Assembly: GCF_901000735.1 (NCBI RefSeq)
Contig: NC_081548.1
Span: 13,588,354 to 13,652,353, forward strand
Direction of reading: 5' to 3'
Source of the DNA: Corylus avellana
Lineage: Eukaryota > Streptophyta > Magnoliopsida > Fagales > Betulaceae
Length of the DNA: 64,000 nucleotides
Part shown: positions 31,193 to 42,874 of the stretch, one piece after another
Numbering within the stretch: the stretch's first letter is position 1
How the letters are laid out: every line of letters starts with the position of its first letter
Translations under genes and position numbers: made by a program
The notes under the pieces: generated by a model
The model's input: the letters and a program-made list of their open reading frames with translations, nothing else
Told to the model about the DNA's origin: nothing
Database searches by the model: none

Positions 31193-32026
31193 ATATATAT
31201 ATATAGCAAGACCAATTAGAAAATGAGACTACTTGTGGGAGACATTGACCAATTAGATAACAGGAAGAGCCTTCTAAAATATAGGGGAGATTTCTGTTTA
31301 GTTTAAAATTCCCAAACCAATGTATTGTTCAAGAAATTTAGGATGAAACGTGTCCCTCTTCCCTCTCTTCGTTTGCCACGTCTCAGCCATACTTCAGCCT
31401 ACTCTGATTTTCGAAACCATGTCTCAATTGTGCCTTGAGCAGGCAATAATCTCGTGACACGAGTTACCTCTTTCTTTGATTATTTAGAAACCCAAAAGTC
31501 CTCTCATCTCCCTCACGCACTTTTTTTTTTCACACTCCTCTCTTTCTCTGTATCACAACCCTCACCTTCTGTTTTTTCCTTCTTCTTTTTTTTTCTCATC
31601 TTCTTCCATGACAACTCATAATACAACATCATGCACTCACGCACTCATGCCCACATCTGACCCAGCCTCCCTGGGTAAGGAAATCGCCTCATCACTTCTC
31701 TCTTTCTCTGTTTGATGTTTTATCTTCTTGGAGAGATTGAGATTATTTTTCGTTATTGTTTGCTTTTACTGGGTTGGATGTAAGCATGACATAGAAGTAA
31801 AAATATTTTCTACCCATGATGATTTTTTGTGTTACCCATATGTACACATTAAACTCTGTATTTATGAGTTATCTTAGGCTGAATTTCTGTAAGCCCCATT
31901 GGGTCCCTAGCTTCTCCTTTATTTGATGATTAATTAGTTGTGAGTACTCATACTCCTAGTTTTCTTCCTTGTAATGACTTGTAGTAGAATATGGCTTGCA
32001 TATGTATATATGTAAATGTTTACGTG

Positions 32027-32063
<37 letters not shown>

Positions 32064-32804
32064 CAGCTCTATGTATATATAGGACTATACCTTGGAAACC
32101 ATAAGATTAATCTAACTCCTTTTAATGATTCATGCCTTTATAAGATTAATATTTAAGGATACCTTGATTTAATTTTAGACTTTGAAATTGCAGAATACTC
32201 TTCTAAGCATATCCTTACAATTTATCTAGGTAGAAGAGCAACCCAATGCTACCCATCATTGAATTCGGGTAAGAGGATACAACCCTAAAAACCCCCAATA
32301 GATTTTATTATAAACTTTTGGAAAAGGTTGGGGATTTTATAATTCATCCATTTATATACTTTTAAATTGCACTTCCTTTCATATTTTATTGCCTAGTTTT
32401 ATTCATTCACATGTCATTGTTTAAAGATTCTTATGTGTTACAATTACCTTAACACTTTTATGATTTGTACATGACTATGAGTGTGAATGAAAAGAGCTCT
32501 CAAGGTTTCATGGTGTATTATACAATTATCAATGAGTTCGCAAGATTATATGAATGTTACATGTGCATTCATGTTTATAAATGTTTAACCCCGAGGCACA
32601 TGAGTAGCATGGTAAACACACTGAATGACGGTTACGAGAAAGTGTGTGCTATCAGTCGGGTGGCCTTCACCTAAGGAAGTTCCCAACCCAGTAGCTCTTT
32701 CCTGTGACAACAAGATGAGCCTATGCAGTCCTTCGGGACAAGCCAACGTGCACCGCTCATGGTAAAATTGTGGAGTCGAGTCAAAGGGTAAAACAATTTT
32801 TTTT
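31193..32804. other. Non-coding stretch, possible degenerate LTR sequence
   Basis: No supported gene. It holds (TA)n at 32037-32063 and pyrimidine-rich sequence at 31500-31600. The part 32580-32800 (with CCTTCGGGACAAGCCAACGTGCACCG) resembles LTR or untranslated sequence of chromovirus elements, but no partner copy lies in the window to prove it. Confidence 0.4.
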
Positions 32805-34543
32805 TTAAAAGAAAAACAAAAGAAAGTACTTATTCATTTTATCATCTTCTAATTCCCATGACGCTTCTTCAATTTCATGATTTCTCCATAAAACTTTTAC
32901 TAGTGGAATGTCTTTCGTGCGTAACTCTTGGACCTTGCGATCTAGCAATTTTACCGGAATTTCTTCATAAGCCATATTTCCTTGTAACTGCAAAGGTTCA
33001 TATTTAATTATGTGGGAAGGGTTTGGGATGTATTTCCTCAGCATAGAGACATGAAAGACATCATGTATATCTACAAGTCTTGGGGGCAATGCTATACAAT
33101 AGGCCACGGGGCCTACTCTCTCTAGAATTTTAAAAGGTTTGATGTAGCGAGGGTTCAACTTCGCTTTCTTACCAAATCTAGTAACTCCCTTCATTGGTGC
33201 CACTCTAAGAAATACCTTGTTGGCTTATGCAAATTCCAAGTTTCTTCAGTGCATATCTGCATAGCTCTTCTGTGGATCTTGAGCTGCTAACAATCTTCGT
33301 CGAATTAATGCAACTTTATCTATGGTATCCTGCACAATATCTGGTCCTAGAATTCTTTGTTCACTAAGCTCATCCCAATAAAGCGGGGAACAACATTTTT
33401 GTCCATACAACACTTCATATGGGGCCATCCCAATACTTGCTTGATAGTTGTTATTGTAGGTGAATTCCACCAAAGGAAGGTAGCGTGCCCAGCTACCACT
33501 GAAATCCAATACGCAGACTCGTAACATGTCCTCTAGTGTCTAGATGGTCCTCTCTGACTAACTATCTGTCTGAGGATGATAGGCAATGCCAAATCGCAAT
33601 TTAGTTCCCATTGCTTCTTGTAAACTCTTCCAAAATCTTGATGTGAAACGAGAATCTCTATTCGACACTATTGATTTAGGTATCCCATGTAAACGGACAG
33701 TTTCCTATAGATAAAGTTCTGTCAGCTTCTCCATTGAATATTTCACCTTTATTGGTATAAGATGAGCGGCTTTAGTTAACCTATCCACAATCACCCATAT
33801 TGCATTGTGCCCAAGCTGAGTTCGTGGTAATCTCACTAAGAAGTCCATGGCTATTGCTTCCCATTTCCATATCGGTATCTCTAGAGGTGCAATGGTCCTA
33901 GAGGTTTTTGATGTTCCACCTTGACTTGTTGACAAGTCGAGCATCGCTGTACGAATTCAGCAACGTCCCGCTTCATTCCATTCCACCAAAAACGCCCCTT
34001 AAGGTCCCGATACATTTTAGTGCATCTGGGGTGTATTGAGTATCGTGAGAAGTGTACTTCCTTATCTCCTCATTATTAGGTACATAGACTCTATTCTGGT
34101 ATCTGAACAATCCATCTGATGTGACATAAAATCCCAGGGCCCGACCTTTGTTGGCCCTCTCCTTTAATCAAATGATCTCATCATCTTTTTCTTGGGCTAT
34201 ACGGATATTCTCCAGTAGCGTGGGTTTAATCTCGAGTTTTGCCATTTACAATTGCACCTCTCCTATCACAATCTCCATATTGAGCTTCTCATGAGTGCAA
34301 AATGCAGTTTTTGGAATATCATTCTCCACAACTCTGATGTGGTGATAACCAGATCTTAAATCCAGTTTAGAAAACATCTTAGCTCCCCCCGCCCCCAATA
34401 ATTCATCAAGCAACTCATCTACAACCGGTATACGAAACTTATCCTTAATAGTTACTTGATTTAGAGCTCTATAGTCTATACACATCCTTTAGCTGCCATA
34501 TGCTTTTCTTACAAGTAAAACTAAAGAAGAAAAAGGGCATTGA
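32805..34543 (-). pseudogene. Chromovirus (Tekay-like Ty3/gypsy) pol 3' part: RT piece, integrase, chromodomain
   Basis: Minus strand, 5' to 3' for the element: an RT piece with [20 protein letters not shown] and [15 protein letters not shown] (34485-34290). A direct jump near 34285 into the pre-integrase region deletes the RT catalytic box and RNase H. Then come the integrase core (33944-33705: WEAIAMDFLVRLP, WVIVDRLTKAAHLIP), the integrase C-terminal region (33527-33246: YLPLVEFTYNNNYQASIGMAPYE is one recognisable run, 20 of its residues being typical) and the tail with GPVAYCIALPP and a chromodomain-like IPLVKVLWRNHEIEEASWELE (33203-32805). Several stops and frameshifts are present. The chromodomain places it among chromoviruses. 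Confidence 0.88.
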
Positions 34544-37001
34544 CTGCTTCTAAGAGGAATGCTAGGTATACCGAAAGTTTTCCCGAATCTAGCTCCCAAA
34601 TGACGTGGCTGTAGTTAACTAAACTGCAGTTACGCTTTTTTTATTTTTTTTTTAATAAAAAATAAACCCCCTCACCCACCCACCCATGCTATCCGCCACC
34701 ACCGGCCTACTCTCCCGACCGCGACGCACCATTACAGTGCGCTCTCTGCTCCCAGCGCTTTGGCAAATTGAAGATGCAGCGCCGACCAACATGGGAGGAA
34801 TGGGAACAGCCCAGTCGCTTATCGGTGCTTCTCTACGCGACTCCCTTTTTTTTTTTTTTTTTTTTTTTTTTCCATTGCTTGCTTAATTTTCTTAGATGAT
34901 GGGATCTATTTAATCCGTGTATTTTTAAGATGGGCCCAAACCTGACGAACACCCAGCAGCACCCAACGCCACCACCTACGACCGGCACAACCCCCAACGA
35001 CGACCCACCATCCAAACCAGAAAAAGAGTTTTTTTTTTTAAATTTTATTTATTTATTGATTTCATCTGGTATTTCTCAAAGACCTGCATTATTTTTATGT
35101 CCCTGAGATTTTTCGATGCTTCTTTGAAATTGAGGATGGGAAATGGGTCTAGAGTGAGAGCTTCCTTTGTATTCGTAGGTTAGATACTTGTTAAAATGCC
35201 TGAGTAAGATACAGTTTTGTTTTAGTCATATATATTTTCTGTAAATTCTATTATTTGAATTAATTTTACTTTTCTCTTGTTAATATTCGTTCAAGAAGAA
35301 ATGTGAAATTTCAGGCAAAATGTTCACTGATGACCTTCGTTTTGTTTGTAGTTGAGCAAAACCCAATCTTGTGATAGAGTTTCTTCGAAGTGTAATACCA
35401 GATGCCCACAAGAAGTAGTAACGTAATCTCAATTGACAATTTGCAACGTAATTGGCAAAACTGCAGTAGCAGTTATAAATTTTCCAAGAAGAAATCAGAG
35501 TCCTACAGGGAGTTGTAGTTGGAGTATGAATGCCATTCACTGAAGTGGTATTTAATTGAAAGAAGTCTCCTTATTCTACGAGAAGTTGTGCAAGGGAGCC
35601 TTGGCAAATTGACCATTGATTCAATTATATTAGTAGTTTTATTATTTATTTCAATATGTGGATCTTTATTTAAAGATGTGATACTCCAATTATCCATTAT
35701 TATAAAATTTGCATTCTAAATAATTAGCTCATAGTGAGGATACTCCCACTCGTATAAAATTTCAAAGCTCGAATATGTTACTCAAAAAAAAAAAAATTTG
35801 CACCTTCATCAACAAACGGATCCACCAATTAGGAAATGCCCCCATTAATAGAAACAATCTTCCAAGTCCAAGACATTGCAAATATGTGGAACTCAACTCT
35901 CCATTGGATGTAATACCAGTAAGCTAATTCTAGAAAAAGAAAAAGATAAAAAGGAAGCCAAATTTGGAGTCAATATAACACCATTTACAAATTAATTTCG
36001 CTTTAGGAATCAATATAACACCATTTATTTCCCATAAGACAGGAGAATTAAGGAATCTAAGGAAACAAAATAGGCAAATAAGCATGCAATCTTCAAAACA
36101 TAAACAAAACCATCTTCTGGCCAACCGACTAGATGATGAAAAGTAAAATTTCCATAGAGGCTCATTGCCTTCATCCCCTTAAATACCACTTTCAGAACAA
36201 CAACCTACAAGATAAAATGAAATTAGTCAATAGATTATGCAATAACTGAGAATATTAACAAGAGAAAAGTAAAATTAATTCAAATAATAGAATTTACAGA
36301 AAATATATATGACTAAAACAAAACTGTATCTCACTCAGGCATTTTAACAAGCATCTTACCTACGAATACAAAACAAGCTCTCACTCTAGACCATTTTCCC
36401 ATCCTCAATGTCAAAGAAGCATCGAAAAATCTCAGGGACATAAAATAATGCAGGTCTGTGAGAAATACCAGATGAATTCAAAAAAAAAAAAAAAAAAAAA
36501 AACTCTTTTTCTGGTTTGGATGGTGGGTCGTCGTTGGGGGTTGTGCCGGTCGTTGGTGGTGGCGTTGGGTGCTGCTGGGTGTTCGTCGGGTTTGGGTCCA
36601 TCTTAAAAATACACAGATTAAATAGATCCCATCATCTAAGAAAATTAAGCAAGCAATGGAAAAAAAAAAAAAAATCAAAGAGGAGCCGTGGGGAGAGAAG
36701 CACCGGATAGTAGACGGCGGCTCCTATCTGATGCAGTGGGTCGGCATTGGCGTGGGCCTCGCTGGAAGCCAAAGGCGTGGGGTGGGGGAGAGAGAGCAGA
36801 GCTGTAATGGTGTTGCCGTGTTGGGGAGAGAGAGCTAAGAAGGGATAGCATGGGTCGGTGGGTGGGTGGGTGAGGGGGTTTATTGTTTATTAAAAAAAAA
36901 ATCAAAAAAACGTAACTGCAGTTTAGTTAACTACAGCCACGTCATTTGGGAGCCAGATTCGGGAAAACTTTCGGTATACCTAGCATTCCTCCTGCTTCTA
37001 A
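34544..37001. mobile_element. Foldback MULE-like element (2.4 kb) with 10-bp target duplication
   Basis: The element spans 34554-36991. Its perfect inverted ends are GAGGAATGCTAGGTATACCG and CGGTATACCTAGCATTCCTC, and the inverted arms extend over about 800 bp (34554-35400 and 36150-36991). CTGCTTCTAA flanks it at 34544-34553 and 36992-37001. Long inverted ends and a 9-11-bp duplication are the Mutator-like signature. No transposase is seen, so it is non-autonomous. It splits the chromovirus RT. The open frames in the arms (for example 36516-36710, and 35015-34833 on the other strand) are the same arm read twice and not genes. Confidence 0.88.
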
Positions 37002-37345
37002 TGAACCTGACTACAACAACTCTTTTACAATCTTCTCTATCTCCTTCTTTTGGTAAAAATGGTATCTATATGGCCTGACTGAAATTGGATGTTTACTCTC
37101 TTTAAGAGTATAACATGATCATAAGACCTATTATGAGGTAACTCTATAGGTTCTACAAAGATATTAGCACATTCTTCCAAAATCTGGGCTAAATGACCAT
37201 CTTTCTTGTTTTTCTCACCCTTTCCTCCCGTTTCACTATTTTGTTGCATAGCAGTAGTATTACTACTAATAAGTTGTAACAAAACTCCTGTGTTTTCCCC
37301 ACAAACTAGATTAAAGGATTCATCATCCTCCAAACTGAAAGCCAA
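37002..37345 (-). pseudogene. Chromovirus pol 5' piece (protease-RT linker and RT start)
   Basis: Continuation of the minus-strand chromovirus upstream of the MULE: ILEECANIFVEPIELP and RSYDHVILLK (37200-37080), then the degraded YRYHFYQKKEIEKIVKELL equivalent (37076-37010), which joins the RT start at 34543 when the MULE is removed. It is broken by a frameshift near 37075. Confidence 0.8.
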
Positions 37346-38220
37346 AGATACAAATTGAAAACTCTAGGACGCTAACACTATCTATGACATACTCAATAGC
37401 CTCTAGGACTACTACAAAACAACATCTTAAAAATGTCATCATCACAATCAGTATATAGATATGCAGTATTAGCCAATGAATCATGTTTTTGGTCATTGTC
37501 TCTTTCATTAATGACAATTCTTCCATAAACTTGATAACTCTTTCGTTATCAGTCAATAGTTTGCTCACAGAAAATAACAAGAAGAAAACAAAAGACCTAC
37601 TTCTTAATCAAAACTTTAGAAAACAAGAAATCCAAGACCTACTTCATCAAGAGCAATATTAGACTTGTCTTTATTCATAAGCAAAAATGAAAACACATAA
37701 TAAAAAAAAAAAGTAAAAAACACCTCACTCCCAATGATGATGTTGCTGACACTGTCCCACGCAACGATGCATGGTCAGTAGAATGATGCATGAAGGCCGG
37801 CGGCTAGAACAAGGTGTGGTCGACGAGCAAGGTGAGCAGTAGCGTGGATGAACGGATCTAATGGAGAAAACCAAATCTGATTCTGAAGAAAATAGATCTA
37901 GAGACCCATTAGATCCGGTGGGATGGTGATGTGCAAAACGTGACATAGAATCTGGCGGATTTAAGTAAAGGAGGAAAGAAGAGGGAAAAATAAAGGAAGA
38001 GGGGGGAGGAGGAGGATTTCATCCTCCCCTGCCACCAATAACATATTGATTGATAAACATTTTGTTTGTTATTACTTTTTAAATAATTTTTTTTTTCAAA
38101 AAAGTATTATAATGTGACGTAAAAGGAAAAATAATTTTAAATGTTTTACATTTCGAAATTATTTATTAATATGTTATTTTTTTAAAAAAATTATCATGAA
38201 AATTTTTCCTGAAATAAAAC
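37346..38220. other. Intergenic region between the chromovirus remnant and the host gene
   Basis: No supported gene. It holds degraded retroelement sequence and AT-rich stretches, with long T and A runs at 38085-38200. Short open frames have no recognisable product. Confidence 0.5.
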
Positions 38221-38460
38221 CGAAGCCGCTCGAGGGAACCACGCGCACTTTCGCGCACTCTCGAAATTATCTTGGAGTGGTTTGTACTTGGGGACTGAAA
38301 GCCTGTCGTTAGCTTCGTTCACGTCACAGTCACTTCCCAACGCACAAAACCGACGCGAGCAAACCTCACATTTCTTCTTCAAATCCTCCTCTATATGCTC
38401 CCCCGCCTCTCCCCTCTCCTCCGCCCCCTGCACCCGCCTCTCCTACCCTCCGCCACTCCT
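38221..38460 (+). promoter_or_regulatory. YBEY: Putative promoter and 5' untranslated region of the YBEY gene
   Basis: There is a sharp change from AT-rich sequence to a CG-rich, pyrimidine-rich stretch (CTCGAGGGAACCACGCGCACTTTCGCGC; CCTCCTCTATATGCTCCCCCG). There is no convincing TATA box, as is usual for housekeeping plastid-protein genes. An upstream in-frame ATG at 38395 could add 22 residues. Confidence 0.5.
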
Positions 38461-41400
38461 ATGGCGCGTGTCATCCCACGCGCCTCCCTGGCCCATTTTA
38501 GCCCCTCTCCAAACGCCGTCGCTTCCATCTGCCTTTCCCCGCGTTTAGGTTTCGATACCAATACAAATCGCTTCGGCGTCTCTCCGTCTCTGAAATCTTC
38601 GCTTTCCGCTCGGGGATTCCACGCTCTGTGCAGAGACGATGGGAGGGGATTGACGCCACTGGGAAGGGTTTGGGCTTCGCAGCAGAGAGAGTATCGGAAG
38701 GTGAGGAGGCGGGCCGTGAAGAGTAAAGAGAAGGAGTTGGAACTCAATGTCAGTATTTGCATCGAAGAAGATTTGCCTGACGATCCTGAAGTTCTGGTAC
38801 ACTTCCCATCCCTTTATTTCATTGTAATATAATTGCATAATGTATAGCTGGAAGTATTCTAATTTGAAGGGTTTAGTTTTGATTATAGAAGGCGTTGTTT
38901 TTGTTCAAACAAAGAATGGTGGAAGTGGATCGAAACCCAATGGTGGTTGTGTTTGTCTTATTGTCTGCGCGCTCTCTATGTTAAGTTCACGTGGAAATGT
39001 GTCAATTTGGAGTTGTTGGTTCTGAAAATGGCTCTTTTTAGTGAGATTAGAATCATGGATGAACAAATGCCTGGACCATAAATATGTACAATATAATTGC
39101 CATCATTTTTGTGTAGAACGAGCTGTTCTCCACGTCTTTGTAGATTCCTCTTCTCTTTTCATCGAAAAAGAATAAAATTGTAGACTTATCATGTAAGGTT
39201 TTAACTTCAAATTTGGGTTGAACATGGTTACTTTTAAATAGCAGTTGGTAGTCCATAAGCAGCAGTTGAGTTATGGACTTGCAAGTTCTGTGTGATATTA
39301 TAGAGTTCTCTTTTTGATTGATGATTTTGCTCTTCCATTTGTCATTTTGTACATGCTGCAGAGTATTTCAGAGATGCTTCGTTTAAATGTTCCAATGGCA
39401 ATGAAGGTAGCTTTTGATGGTTTAAAAGATTCATTTTATAAAACAAGGGATACTGCTATAAGTGATGTTGGTGGGTTTGAAAGTGTAGAGTTGTCTTTGC
39501 TTCTTTGCAATGATGAGTTTATTCGCAAACTTAATAAAGAATGGAGGGATGAGGATCATGCCACTGATGTTCTCTCCATGTCGCAACATGCCCCTGAACT
39601 TAAGCTTCCAATTGTAAGAACTCCAAGACATTAACTGTATCTTTAGTGATACAAAAACTTGACATTTTCACATGATTGCAGCTTATGTTAGGTGACATTG
39701 TAATTTCTGTCGAGACAGCTGCCAGACAAGCTGAGGAAAGAGGGCACGCTCTTCTTGATGAGATACGCATCCTCATGGTTGGTCTAGGGATATTTGTGCT
39801 ATTTTCTATTTTTTTTTTTTTTTTTTCAAGTTTTTCGTATTTTACTACCTGGATCTCTGTTCTCTTATGATTGTCTTCAGGTTTTGTGCTGCTGCTTTCC
39901 CATTTCATATATAGTACTTTCTCTAGTTGCTTGAAATAATATATATATTTTTTGTTTGATAAGTTACACGCACCAGGTGGGACTTGAACCCACGACCTCA
40001 CCTTTCACCTTGCTACAAAGGGAGGAAGTATCACTTGAGCTAAAGCTCATAGGTTAATTGCTTGAAATAATACCCATGAATTTTTGCTGATCCCTTAAAA
40101 GACCGAATATCATTTTTGTCAAAACTGAAATTAGAAGAATCAAGATGCTGGGAATATGAGTTTGAGGTAATCTTGAATTCTATATTCTCTGTTGCCATTA
40201 AATGACAACTGTTATTCCATTTTGGTAACAAAAAGCAAATTTTTACCTGCCTGTAACATTCCACAATCAGAAAGTTGAAGTTATATGCATCTTTTCAGAA
40301 ATAATTGCAGCTATCCATCCTAAATTATGGGGTCATTTTTAATGTTCCCTTAAACTACAAATTTATGGTCAACACTGTTATTGAAGATTAAATTGCAATG
40401 TCCATCCTACCTCTCAGGTTGGTGTCAAAATTAACAGATTAGTGAGGTGGCGTGGGATGGAGATTGCTTTTTTTTGTCTACTAGTCTGTTAATTTTGACA
40501 GATTAGCGCACACCCCAAACCTACCTGCCTACTAATATTTTTATTTTGACACTAATTTGGATGTTGGGATGAGCATTTCAAATTAATTTTGAATTAAGGT
40601 GATGATCGAAAAATTTGTAGTTGAGTAGGACCATTGCTAATAGTCCCTTAATTTCTGTGGATATTTGTAATTAACCGCTTTTAATTCTTTGGGGGATGGA
40701 AAAAATGTGATAAGTTTCCTTTTTTTCCTCTAGGAGGATTGTTAAATCTGATATTTGGATCCTAAATTTCCTTTAAGGTGTGCAGAGACAAAACCAAGGA
40801 TAGAGGACATATAGAAGCATACTACTGTTTTCTTCTTCTAATGATTCCTCCAACCTAGCCTATAAATTTTCCATGTATAATTTAGTATGTGAAAAGCACA
40901 TGGTTTTGAATTAGTATGGTTTCTCACATGCTAATTTTTTTTTTTTTTTTTTACCTATCAAAAAAAAAATTAGCATGTGAGAAAAGAAACGGTTTTTTAA
41001 TAGAACTACTAAAAAGGCATCTGCTTCTCATATGCTCAAGAGGCACATGACAAAATTGTTATGTATGGATAGATATAGTATGCTATCTTAGAACATGCAA
41101 CTTGATATCCCTGCAGGTTCATGGGCTTTTACATCTTTTGGGATTTGATCATGAGATTAGTGAAGAGGCTGAAGCAGAGATGGAGAAGGAAGAGGAACTC
41201 CTTTTGAAGAGTCTTGGGTGGAAGGGGAAAGGATTAATTCAGAGTGCATATGATGCTGAAACAAATGCAAACTTTCCTGAGGAAAAAGCAGATGGTAATT
41301 TCGCTGTTGATCAATTATGCTGTTTCAGCATTCTTCTTCTGGAAATGATGTGTTGGATAAATACATTCATTTTCTTTTAGATAACATGCTATATAAAAGT

Positions 41401-42838
41401 TTATATGAGATAATCTTACAGTTGGATTGTTAAAAGACAGGAAGAAAGAAGGCCGTCTTCGATTTTATAAACCGAAGTTCAACTATATCTTCTGTGATAT
41501 GGATGGTGAGATAACACTTGTGGTACCCTTAATGTTTTGTGTTCTCTTCTTAGCTTATAACAGATTTATTTTTCGTATTGAAGGTACACTGCTAAACAGC
41601 AAAAGCCAAATTTCGTCAGCAAATGCCAGGGCTTTAAAAGAGGCTGTCTCAAGGGGTGTGAAAGTGGTGATAGCCACCGGAAAAGTAAGAACAATTGAAT
41701 TCATTGACTATCATGACATTATAAAGAAGTGTATTTCAATATCATTTCATATCCTGGCAAATACATCTTCAATACTTCTTACCTGTGATCTGTTTAGTTA
41801 TCCATCTTTTTGTGTTTAGCAGGTGGCTGATTTATTTCTTGCCTGTTGGATTAATGCTGTTTTCTAATTGATCAGCAGTTGTTAATTTTATTTTTGTGTA
41901 CAGGCTCGTCCAGCTGTGATAAGCATTTTAAAGATGGCAGATTTAGCTGGAAAAGATGGCGTTGTTTCAGAATTTTCTCCTGGGGTTTTCTTACAGGTTT
42001 ATCTTTTTCCCCTTGTTATTTCATCTTTTAGTATTTTGCTTATCTTCAGTAAGGTTAGTCCTTATCTTGAAGTTGAATGTGTTCAGCAATGGGTTATATC
42101 TCTGGCCGGAGACATGTTTGCTCTTCTGCTTAGAGAGCTGTAACCGCTCATGTTTTTTAATTTGGACATTTTTATGCCCAAAAGTATTTTTACATGTATA
42201 TCTGTTCAAGTATTTTGTTCATAACATATTTGATCTACATTAAAACTTAGAAATACTACCTTTTACTGTATGTCCTATAATGAAAATGTGGTTCATCTTC
42301 TTTATATACAAGCACGGATCTTACTCCCGGTCCATCTCCCAGCCCTCAGCAACCTTCTCAACGTTGATGCAAATAAAGTGAGGCTTCAGTGTTGTTATAT
42401 TGATTAAAGGAATCTATAAGAGCAGGTTTTCACCAAATCCGGGTGATGGTTAAGGTGGCTTAAGAGATTCTCAAACTGCCTGGAAGATAGAAAGCAACTT
42501 GATAGGAACTAGGTAAACTTGTTCTCTTCATTGTAACAAGTTTGCGATTTGGGATTTAGGCAATGATAATATGATATTATTTCATAATCTGGATATTTTC
42601 TGGGATGTTCCGAAAAATAATGGAGAACTTAAGGAAGTCAATTATGTTCTGAACTCCTCAAGGGTCTTTTGGAAAATTATTTGTTATCAATTTTTGGAAA
42701 TTCATGATAAATTAGATGGTACGAAGTAATCTAATTTCTGTATGGTTCTCTTAGCTTCACTGTTATAACCTTGGCTTGGTAAGGATCTATCTTTACAAGT
42801 AAGTCCGTAAAATTATCACTGATGGGCTTTCTATAGTC

Positions 42839-42874
<36 letters not shown>

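Noticed and set aside
36516..36905. Gly/Val-rich and Pro/Thr-rich frames in 34.7-36.9 kb
   Set aside because: The same sequences occur inverted in both arms of the foldback MULE; composition is driven by GGTGG and CCACC runs.
37725..38762. Arg/Glu- and Pro-rich minus-strand frames around the YBEY first exon
   Set aside because: They are antisense to the exon or caused by GC-rich composition; the plus-strand exon joins a conserved multi-exon protein.
39960..40057. Possible tRNA gene (GGTTCAAGTCCCACC with an A-box-like run)
   Set aside because: No cloverleaf can be drawn, and a 15-bp target duplication with an A-rich tail shows that it is a SINE.
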